Part shown: positions 1 to 5,150 of the stretch, piece by piece
How positions within the stretch are numbered: the stretch's first letter is position 1
Layout of the letters: each line of letters starts with the position of its first letter
Assembly: GCA_003647095.1 (NCBI GenBank)
Contig: QMME01000087.1
Location: forward strand, 1 to 12,579
From: Deltaproteobacteria bacterium
GTDB lineage: Bacteria > Myxococcota > B64-G9
Length of the DNA stretch: 12,579 nucleotides
Direction: 5' to 3'
Position numbers and translations under genes: made by a program
The notes under the pieces: model-generated
Database searches by the model: none
The model's input: only the letters and a program-made list of their open reading frames with translations
Told to the model about the DNA's origin: nothing

Positions 1-698
1 AGGGAGGTGTAGCTCCGTGCGCTCTCCTGCACGAAGGGTACGAGGGTCTGTGCGAGATCACCCTGTCCGACCTGCTCCAGCAGATGTCCCAGCCGTTGGG
101 ACCAGCTCACGGGACAGAGCCCCGCGGACTCGAGCAGCTTCTCGGCGTCCAACTCCTCGGCCAGCTCGGAGAGCACAGTGGCGACATTGCTCAGCCCTCC
201 GGCATGGCCCGGGTAGCCCACCAGCTCGAGCGCCGTCACCTCTGGAGTCGAGTAGCGCAGCACGCCGCGGGGGGTGTTGAACTTCCTGACCGGCATCCTG
301 TCGATATCGCCTCGGGCGATGAACACGATGCGAACCAATCCGCAGGCGATGGCCTTGCGGTTCCTGCGCACCATGACCTGGGTCGCCTGTGGCCTCTGAT
401 GGGCCGCCCCGTAACGCTCGGCCGCGCTGAGCAGGCCGACGTAGTAGGGCTCGCTCCATCTCTGCATTAGCTGGTGGATGAAGTGGTCTGCCGGCAAGCA
501 GCCCAGGCGCATGTACTCGGGCGGGACGATAACGTGGAAGCCGCGCAACGGCTCCGCTATCAGACCCTGCCGCTTCAGGCGACGAAGCTGGGCGCGCACC
601 GCAGGGGGGGTGCCTCCAATGGCCTCCATTGCTTCCGAAGAGGAGAAGTGATGGACCCCGTTCGATGCCAGGTACTTGATGTACTCGATGGCCCGCAT
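1..698 (-). CDS. abiEi: AbiEi-family type IV antitoxin / transcriptional regulator (C-terminus cut by window edge)
   Basis: The frame is open from ATG at 698 down to base 1, giving 232 residues with no stop, so the C-terminus is off the left edge. Residues 1-50 form a helix-turn-helix-like start (MRAIEYIKYLASNGVHHFSS, then PAVRAQLRRLKRQGLI), followed by the AbiEi antitoxin region: PYYVGLLSAAERYGAAHQRP, then KFNTPRGVLRYSTPEVTALE, then PGHAGGLSNVATVLSELAEE and SWSQRLGHLLEQVGQG. In known type IV systems AbiEi represses its own operon and counteracts the nucleotidyltransferase toxin AbiEii, whose gene normally lies directly downstream; here that would be outside the window. A GGGGAGAA ribosome site lies 10 bases before the ATG. 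A run of seven C at residues 35-37 stays in frame. Length so far fits the family (about 200-280 aa). The family call is sure; an active toxin partner is inferred. Confidence 0.86.
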   Translation of the reverse strand, partial: MRAIEYIKYLASNGVHHFSSSEAMEAIGGTPPAVRAQLRRLKRQGLIAEPLRGFHVIVPPEYMRLGCLPADHFIHQLMQRWSEPYYVGLLSAAERYGAAHQRPQATQVMVRRNRKAIACGLVRIVFIARGDIDRMPVRKFNTPRGVLRYSTPEVTALELVGYPGHAGGLSNVATVLSELAEELDAEKLLESAGLCPVSWSQRLGHLLEQVGQGDLAQTLVPFVQESARSYTS

Positions 699-702
699 GG
701 CG

Positions 703-780
703 TTACAATTCTCCCCAAAAACAACGCTAGTCATTACATTCAAACACAATCGTCTCGCGCGCGCATTACGATTCTTCCCC
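703..780 (-). promoter_or_regulatory. Three evenly spaced repeat boxes in the AbiEi leader, candidate operator
   Basis: Plus-strand boxes TTACAATTC (703-711), TTACATTC (734-741) and TTACGATTC (766-774) start 31 and 32 bases apart, about three DNA turns. The outer two extend into TTACAATTCTCCCC and TTACGATTCTTCCCC. The first overlaps the ribosome site of the AbiEi gene and the last covers the predicted transcription start. AbiEi proteins are known to bind repeats in their own promoter, so these are plausible operator sites; that link is inference. Confidence 0.4.
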
Positions 781-809
781 ATAATAACTTTTTTCGTTGG
801 ATTAGACAA
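781..809 (-). promoter_or_regulatory. Sigma70-like promoter for the AbiEi gene
   Basis: On the minus strand there is a -35 box TTGTCT (804-809), a 17-base spacer and a -10 box TATTAT (781-786). This predicts a start near 774 and a leader of about 75 bases before the AbiEi ATG at 698. The surrounding 100 bases are clearly more AT-rich than their flanks. Confidence 0.55.
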
Positions 810-852
810 GAATTGCCCTAGCGCTCCCGGAGGACGGGTACGGGGTACCCCG

Positions 853-866
853 GGGGACAGGCCCGG
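853..866 (+). repeat. Dispersed GGGGACAGGCCCGG repeat, copy 1
   Basis: Exact core, preceded by an extra G and followed by TGGGGTT. It lies between the AbiEi promoter and the 3' end of the lytic transglycosylase gene. CCGGG and CCCGG around GACAGG can pair as a small stem. Nothing else was recognised in the rest of 810-983. Confidence 0.7.
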
Positions 867-983
867 TGGGGTTGCTCGAGCGGGGGAGGCGGCAAGGCTG
901 CGCTGTTTTCTGAGCCGGCGAGGGTCCCACGAACACTGGCAGCGAAGGCGGGGGCGGAACGGCAACGGTTTTTCCGCTGCGGC

Positions 984-3095
984 TCAGGGTCGGCTGGCCC
1001 GCAGGTAGGCCCGGTAGCGGTCGCGGATGCGGCGCACGTACTCGAACGGCTCCGAGCCGCGGCAGTAGCCGTAGCGGGCGGTGCGGGCGTAGCGCGGCCG
1101 GCTGAGCAGCAGCATGGCGCGCTCGACGTTGGCGAACCAGCGGTCCGGGTCCCAGCCCTGGCGCCGGGCGAGCCGCCGCGCGTCGAGCACGTGGCCGTAG
1201 CCGGCGTTGTAGGCCGCCAGGGCGAACCAGTTGCGCACGTTGACCGGGAGCCGCTCGGCGAACCGCCCGCGCAGCCGGGCCAGGTACTTCACCCCGGCGT
1301 GCACGTTGTCCGCGGGGCGGGTGGCGTCCGCGAAGCCCATTTCCTTCGCGGTCCCGGGGGTGACCTGCATCAATCCGCGGGCGCCGGCCCAGGAGCGGGC
1401 CCGCGGGTCGAAGCGGCTCTCGACGTGGGCCTGGGCGGCGATCAGCCGCCAGTCGAAGCCGAAGCGGCCGGCGAACTTGCGGAACAGCTCGTCGAAGGGC
1501 GAGATGCGGCCGGTGCGCGCGGCGCGCTCGGCGGTGCGCTTCCTGATGGAACGGGGGCTGTGGAAGTACTTCCTGCGGATGATGTTGTAGAAGACGCCCC
1601 GGTACTCCTTGTCGAAGAACCTGTCCACGGCCTTCTTGAGCAGGGGATTGTCGGCCCGCAGGGCCCAGCCGTGGGCGACTTTCCCGCCCAGGGCGCAGCC
1701 GCTCTTGATGTCGTCGCGGTAGGTCAGCTCGATGTCGACGATGTGGCTGTCGGCCACCGTCAGGTCGAACGCACCCGCGGCCACCCGGGCGATGATCTCC
1801 TCGGTCTCGAACTCCTCGGGCGCCGCCTGCAGGGTGAGCGCCACCCCGTCGGCCTGCAGTCGGGCGAGGGTCTTCCAGTAGGCGCTGCTCCGGCGCACCA
1901 CGACGGTGCGCCCGGCCAGCCCGGCGGGCCCGGCCGGGCACTTCTCGTCGTCGCGGCGGCAGACCACCGTCTCGGTGACGTAGTTGTAGGGCCGGGAGAA
2001 GGCCACGCCCCGGCCCCGGCGCTCGCCGGTGATGGTCAGGGCGGCGGCGACCAGGTCGCCTCTTCCCTCCCGCAGCCAGGGGATGAGGTCGTCGCGCGAG
2101 GGGGGCACCACCAGCTTCACGTACAGGTCGTGCCGCCTGGCGAACTCGCGCACCAGCTCGTACTCGAAGCCCATCAGCTCCCCGCGCCACAGGAAGTAGG
2201 TCGCCGCCGAGTTGCGGGTGAGCACCCGCAGCACCCGGCGCTTGGCGATGGCGGGCAAGTCTCCCCGGTATGTCTTTGAGGCCGGCTCCGCCAGCTGCAC
2301 CTCGCTGAGGAACTCGTCGAGCGCCCGGCGGAGCCTCTGCGCCTCGGGCCGCACCGCCCAGGCCAGGAGCCGGGGGCCGCCCACCGCGAAGGCAACCTTC
2401 AGCCCCGGGGTGTAGGCGGAGACCGCCTGGACCAGGTTCGAGTCGGCCAGGGTCAGATCGAGCTCGCCCCGGGCCACCCGGTAGAGGACCTGCTCGGTGT
2501 CGAGATTCTCCGGGACCGGCTTCACCCGGAGCCCGGGGTATTTCTTCGCCAGCCCCCGCGCCGTGCTCCAGTAGGAAGACGACTTGCGCACCGCGATGGT
2601 GCGCCCGGCAAGGCCCGCGGGGCCGGACAGGTCGTCGTCCTGGCGGGTGACGACCTGTTCGCTGACCACCGCCACCGGGGTGGTGAAGGACACCAGCTTT
2701 TTCCGCTCCGGGGTGACCGTCAGGGAGGCCACCAGCACGTCTCCTCGGCCCTCGAGCAGGGAGGGAATCAGCGCCTGGTAGGAATCGACCTCCACCGGCA
2801 CCGGCTCGAGTGCGAGCCTGCGGGCGAACTCCTCGGCCAGCCGCCGCTCCAGGTCGGGCGGAAAGCCGCTGCGCGGCAAGGTCTCCGGCTCCTGCCGCCC
2901 GGGCAGCAGGAAGCGCAGCCTGCCCCGCGCGCGGATCCCCGCCAGGTCCTCCTGCGCCCGTTCATCCGCTGCCGGAGCCGTGGCCGCTTGCGCCCCGGCG
3001 TCGCCGGCGCCCCTGGTCCCTGCCTTTTCCTCGCTGCAGGCCCCCGCACCGAGGGCCAGCAGCACCACCAACACCGTCGCACGTCCGGGTAGCAT
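984..3095 (-). CDS. MltF-like membrane-bound lytic transglycosylase with two solute-binding domains
   Basis: A 703-residue protein expected to cleave peptidoglycan glycan strands from the outer-membrane face of the periplasm. It starts MLPGRATVLVVLLALGAGAC, a signal sequence ending in a weak lipobox with Cys20. Two family-3 periplasmic-binding domains follow, about residues 50-280 and 285-520. They look like an internal duplication: GPAGLAGRTIAVRKSSSYW near 158 and GPAGLAGRTVVVRRSSAYW near 389. The C-terminal SLT domain (about 530-680) has the catalytic-glutamate motif AAQAHVESRFDP (Glu559), then GARGLMQVTPGTA and LAAYNAGYGHV. Ordinary MltF has one binding domain and about 500 residues, so this is a three-domain variant. 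The start at 3095 puts GGAAG nine bases upstream and gives a clean signal peptide; an in-frame ATG at 3134 would add 13 residues. It is a single gene with no visible operon partner. Confidence 0.9.
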   Translation of the reverse strand: MLPGRATVLVVLLALGAGACSEEKAGTRGAGDAGAQAATAPAADERAQEDLAGIRARGRLRFLLPGRQEPETLPRSGFPPDLERRLAEEFARRLALEPVPVEVDSYQALIPSLLEGRGDVLVASLTVTPERKKLVSFTTPVAVVSEQVVTRQDDDLSGPAGLAGRTIAVRKSSSYWSTARGLAKKYPGLRVKPVPENLDTEQVLYRVARGELDLTLADSNLVQAVSAYTPGLKVAFAVGGPRLLAWAVRPEAQRLRRALDEFLSEVQLAEPASKTYRGDLPAIAKRRVLRVLTRNSAATYFLWRGELMGFEYELVREFARRHDLYVKLVVPPSRDDLIPWLREGRGDLVAAALTITGERRGRGVAFSRPYNYVTETVVCRRDDEKCPAGPAGLAGRTVVVRRSSAYWKTLARLQADGVALTLQAAPEEFETEEIIARVAAGAFDLTVADSHIVDIELTYRDDIKSGCALGGKVAHGWALRADNPLLKKAVDRFFDKEYRGVFYNIIRRKYFHSPRSIRKRTAERAARTGRISPFDELFRKFAGRFGFDWRLIAAQAHVESRFDPRARSWAGARGLMQVTPGTAKEMGFADATRPADNVHAGVKYLARLRGRFAERLPVNVRNWFALAAYNAGYGHVLDARRLARRQGWDPDRWFANVERAMLLLSRPRYARTARYGYCRGSEPFEYVRRIRDRYRAYLRASRP

Positions 3096-3181
3096 GCCGC
3101 GATGCTTCCACAGCCCCGCCGGCCCCGTCAACATCCCGGATCGCGCCGGCCGAGATCTTGCCGGGCGCCTGCCGCTGCCCC

Positions 3182-3197
3182 GCCCGCCCGGGCGGGC
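3182..3197. other. Perfect 16-base GC palindrome upstream of the lytic transglycosylase gene
   Basis: GCCCGCCCGGGCGGGC reads the same on both strands and lies about 90 bases before the ATG at 3095. With its flanks (CCCC before, AGGGG after) it could form a longer stem. Its role is unknown: operator, 5' stem or repeat remnant. The remaining DNA at 3096-3412 holds one dispersed repeat and a short nuclease-gene fragment; no gene was recognised. Confidence 0.45.
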
Positions 3198-3221
3198 AGG
3201 GGGGATCGGGGCCTGAACCGC

Positions 3222-3235
3222 GGGGACAGGCCCGG
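3222..3235 (+). repeat. Dispersed GGGGACAGGCCCGG repeat, copy 2
   Basis: Exact core within GAACCGC-core-TGGGGTT. It lies between the divergent lytic transglycosylase gene and the DUF4160 gene, 65 bases before the nuclease-gene fragment at 3301. Confidence 0.7.
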
Positions 3236-3300
3236 TGGGGTTTGGGGCTCCTTCGTTCGGCGAGCATGGGCAAGACTCACAACTTGTTACTCATGACCCG

Positions 3301-3329
3301 GCGCATCGACCTGGGCTTTTCCGTGTGGA
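3301..3329 (+). pseudogene. 29-base exact fragment of the DUF1016_N-SNase gene
   Basis: These bases are identical to 4663-4691 inside the nuclease gene downstream and encode RIDLGFSVW in the same frame. Identity stops abruptly on both sides. The fragment is also in frame with the DUF4160 gene: an ATG at 3293 would read through it into DUF4160. A strong ribosome site at the TTG at 3413 argues against that longer protein. It is best explained as a recombination remnant of a second nuclease-gene copy. Confidence 0.6.
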
Positions 3330-3412
3330 GGTTCTCCTGCCCGGGGGCGATCCGGCTGGACATGGCGTGCAAGGTGCAGGTAGAATCGAGCAAGGCGAGA
3401 ACGGAGGATGCA

Positions 3413-3655
3413 TTGCCGACAGTGTTCAGGGAAGCAGGCTTCCGATTTCACTTCTACTCCAATGAAGGCAACGAGCCTCCCCACGTTCACATCACCGGCA
3501 AGGGCGGCGAAATGAAAGTGTGGATTCCTGAAATGTCAGTGGAATTCTCATACCGTCTTTCCGCCTCGGAACAGAGAAAGATCATCTCGCTGGTGAAGAA
3601 GAACCTGGATCTCTTACTGGAGAAATGGAATGAGTTTACCGGCAAGAAAGACTAG
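3413..3655 (+). CDS. DUF4160 domain protein
   Basis: An 80-residue protein starting PTVFREAGFRFHFYSNEGNE and continuing PPHVHITGKGGEMKVW, the signature of DUF4160, ending LLLEKWNEFTGKKD. The biochemical role of this family is not established; it is commonly found next to DUF2442 and the pair is often suspected to be toxin-antitoxin-like. The chosen start is TTG at 3413, five bases after a perfect GGAGG at 3403-3407; homologues typically begin MPTV, which matches. The last 26 bases overlap the DUF2442 gene, so translation is probably coupled. The DNA is visibly less GC-rich than its neighbours, suggesting transfer. Family identity is clear; function is unknown. Confidence 0.88.
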   Translation: MPTVFREAGFRFHFYSNEGNEPPHVHITGKGGEMKVWIPEMSVEFSYRLSASEQRKIISLVKKNLDLLLEKWNEFTGKKD

Positions 3656-3872
3656 CGAGTACCCGGCGATAATCAACTTGCGGTTGGGCAAGGATACAAT
3701 CACCGCAATCCTCAGCGATGGACGGGAGATTTCGGTTCCCATTGCCTGGTTCCCCAGACTGGCGAGTGCATCCCGGAAGCAGCTGGACAAGTTTGAAATC
3801 TCCCCCGCCGGCTACGGCATTCACTGGCCACTGCTCGACGAAGACATCAGTATCAAGGTGTTCCTGGACTGA
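3630..3872 (+). CDS. DUF2442 domain protein
   Basis: An 80-residue protein with the DUF2442 core: DGREISVPIAWFPRLASAS at about residues 30-48, then YGIHWPLLDEDISIKVFL at 62-79. It starts at ATG 3630 inside the 3' end of the DUF4160 gene, with GGAGAAA a few bases upstream. DUF2442 proteins are small, often described as possible DNA-binding or antitoxin-like partners of DUF4160; direct functional evidence is lacking. The overlap marks the two as a co-translated pair. A rho-independent terminator follows at 4005-4029. The family call is confident; which member, if either, is toxic cannot be told from sequence. Confidence 0.88.
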   Translation: MSLPARKTSEYPAIINLRLGKDTITAILSDGREISVPIAWFPRLASASRKQLDKFEISPAGYGIHWPLLDEDISIKVFLD

Positions 3873-3924
3873 CCTGAACTCCCCGTGGGAAGGAGGCAGG
3901 GGGGGCTTGCAATAAAAACAGCTA

Positions 3925-3943
3925 CGGCCACCGGAGGTGGCCG
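3925..3943. other. 8-bp stem-loop after the DUF2442 gene
   Basis: CGGCCACC and GGTGGCCG pair perfectly around the loop GGA. There is no T-run on the plus strand. On the minus strand it is followed by a T-rich stretch (complement of AATAAAAACA at 3911-3920), so it would work best as a terminator for leftward transcripts, though no leftward gene lies nearby. Confidence 0.35.
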
Positions 3944-3974
3944 CAGGATCTGCCGCCCGGCCTTGAAACCCCCG

Positions 3975-3988
3975 GGGGACAGGCCCGG
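3975..3988 (+). repeat. Dispersed GGGGACAGGCCCGG repeat, copy 3
   Basis: Exact core, preceded by an extra G and followed by TGGAGTTGGGG. It sits between the DUF2442 gene and the terminator at 4005, 102 bases before the DUF1016_N-SNase gene. Together with the copy at 4995 it brackets that gene in direct orientation. Confidence 0.7.
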
Positions 3989-4004
3989 TGGAGTTGGGGA
4001 TGGG

Positions 4005-4029
4005 CGGCGTGGTTTACGCCGTATTTTTT
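4005..4029 (+). terminator. Rho-independent terminator of the DUF4160-DUF2442 operon
   Basis: CGGCGT (4005-4010) pairs with ACGCCG (4016-4021) around the loop GGTTT, followed by TATTTTTT (4022-4029). It lies 133 bases after the DUF2442 stop and just before the next gene's control region. Confidence 0.65.
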
Positions 4030-4054
4030 CGACAGTCGAACATGTCGAAAAAAT
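4024..4054. promoter_or_regulatory. 11-bp inverted repeat before the nuclease gene, candidate operator
   Basis: TTTTTTCGACA and TGTCGAAAAAA are perfect reverse complements separated by eight bases. The left arm is also the T-run of the terminator at 4005-4029. A third TGTCGAAAAAA recurs inside the coding region at 4110-4120. The position just upstream of a predicted -35 box fits a repressor site, possibly autoregulatory; an RNA hairpin is the alternative. Confidence 0.45.
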
Positions 4055-4056
4055 GC

Positions 4057-4084
4057 TTGAAGATGTCCTAAGAGTATGTATCAT
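4057..4084 (+). promoter_or_regulatory. Predicted promoter of the DUF1016_N-SNase gene
   Basis: TTGAAG (4057-4062), a 16-base spacer and TATCAT (4079-4084). Transcription would begin at or next to the ATG at 4091, six bases after the -10 box, which suggests a leaderless message. No Shine-Dalgarno sequence precedes any of the three candidate ATGs. Confidence 0.4.
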
Positions 4085-4090
4085 ATGGAC

Positions 4091-4957
4091 ATGTCAAAAA
4101 CCGCCAAGGTGTCGAAAAAAACGCTACCGAAAGAGTTGCAAAAGTACCGCCGCCTCTGTGACGAGCTGCGCCGGCTGCTCGACCAGGCGCGCGACGAGGC
4201 CGGGCGGGCGCTCGGCGAGATCCGCGCCCGCACCTACTGGCTCATGGGCCAAAAGCTCGCCCCGGAGTGCGCCGGAATCGCCCCCGGGGAGGTGACCGGG
4301 CTGCTCGAACGGCTGGGCCGGGAGGTTGGAGTGACCAGGACGGTGCTGTGGCGCGCGCTCAGGTTCTACCAGGCCTTCCCGGAAGGCGTGCCGGCCGGGG
4401 CCGCCGGGCAGGTCGGCCTGAGTTGGGCCGCCCACGTGGAGCTGCTGCCGCTCAAGGATCCCGCCGCCCGCGACTTCTACCTGCAGCAGGCAGCCAGCCA
4501 CAACTGGTCGGCACGCAAGCTGCGCCGGGCCATCAAGAGCCGCCTGTTCGAAAGCAGCCGCGCCTCGGCGCCGGGAACAGAACGCCTGGAACGCCCGCGC
4601 TCGGGCCTGCACACCTACGCCGGAGAGGTGGAGCGGGTGATAGACGGCGATACCCTGCAGGTGCGCATCGACCTGGGCTTTTCCGTGTGGAAGTCGGAAA
4701 AGATCCGCCTGCGCGGGGTCGATACCCCCGAGCTGGGCACCCCGGCGGGACGGCGGGCGAAGGAGTTCGTCAAAAAGACGCTGGCCGGCTGCGGCACCGT
4801 CGTCGTCAAGACCTACAAGACCGACGCCTACGCCCGCTACGTGGCCGATCTTTTCCACCACGCGGGGGTCGAACGCAAGGAAGAGATCTTCGACCGGGGC
4901 CACTTCCTCAACCAGCAGCTGCTCGACGAGCGCCTGGCCGTGAAGGTGGTCTACTGA
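4091..4957 (+). CDS. DUF1016_N (YhcG-type)-staphylococcal nuclease fusion protein
   Basis: A 288-residue protein from ATG 4091; ATGs at 4076 and 4085 are alternatives adding five or two residues. The N-terminal half (about 40-150) matches DUF1016_N: ARTYWLMGQKLAPE, WRALRFYQAFP, LSWAAHVELLPLKDPAARDF and NWSARKLRRAI. The C-terminal half (about 172-288) is an SNase/thermonuclease fold: ERVIDGDTLQV, KIRLRGVDTPELG and TDAYARYVADLF. The residues matching SNase Asp21, Arg35, Asp40, Glu43 and Arg87 are Asp187, Arg206, Asp211, Glu214 and Arg249, so it looks catalytically intact. Unlike classical SNases there is no signal peptide, so it should act in the cytoplasm. In YhcG the DUF1016 N-domain precedes a PD-(D/E)XK nuclease; here an SNase domain takes that place. 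A defence or DNA-processing role is inferred. Parts of this gene recur at 3301-3329 and 8130-8293. Confidence 0.88.
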   Translation: MSKTAKVSKKTLPKELQKYRRLCDELRRLLDQARDEAGRALGEIRARTYWLMGQKLAPECAGIAPGEVTGLLERLGREVGVTRTVLWRALRFYQAFPEGVPAGAAGQVGLSWAAHVELLPLKDPAARDFYLQQAASHNWSARKLRRAIKSRLFESSRASAPGTERLERPRSGLHTYAGEVERVIDGDTLQVRIDLGFSVWKSEKIRLRGVDTPELGTPAGRRAKEFVKKTLAGCGTVVVKTYKTDAYARYVADLFHHAGVERKEEIFDRGHFLNQQLLDERLAVKVVY

Positions 4958-4994
4958 ACCGCTTGCGGTGATGTCGCCGCCGCCCGGGAAACGC

Positions 4995-5078
4995 GGGGAC
5001 AGGCCCGGATGTTCCAAGCGCCCCTTCCCGTGGACACTCCCGGCGACTGCCCGGCCTGGTCGAGAGAAGGCCTGCTGG
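4995..5078 (+). repeat. 84-bp extended dispersed repeat, copy A (core copy 4)
   Basis: It begins with the exact core GGGGACAGGCCCGG (4995-5008) and continues for 84 bases that align without gaps to 9894-9977, with seven differences by eye. The 5' flank is GGGAAACGC. It starts 37 bases after the nuclease-gene stop. The rest of 5079-5150 holds only the predicted promoter of the next gene. Confidence 0.75.
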
Positions 5079-5114
5079 CGCGGCTCATGTCAGGCGAGTG
5101 AGGCAACCCCCCTG

Positions 5115-5144
5115 TTGCGCCCACCCGCCCGTATCCAATATCAT
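5115..5144 (+). promoter_or_regulatory. Possible promoter of the ERCC4 nuclease gene
   Basis: TTGCGC (5115-5120), an 18-base spacer and TATCAT (5139-5144), followed by six bases and the ATG at 5151. This repeats the TATCAT-N6-ATG arrangement of the upstream nuclease gene. The -35 match is weak. Confidence 0.35.
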
Positions 5145-5150
5145 CTCCCC

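Noticed and set aside
802..2190. Long minus-strand open frame over the lytic transglycosylase gene
   Set aside because: Arginine/proline-rich shadow of the real gene in another frame; no family signature.
3293..3412. In-frame 40-residue N-terminal extension of DUF4160 from ATG 3293
   Set aside because: The GGAGG before TTG 3413 and the family's usual PTV start favour the short form; the extension includes a nuclease-gene remnant.
4124..5017. 297-codon minus-strand frame opposite the SNase fusion gene
   Set aside because: The plus-strand frame carries clear DUF1016_N and SNase motifs; the opposite frame is a GC-rich shadow.
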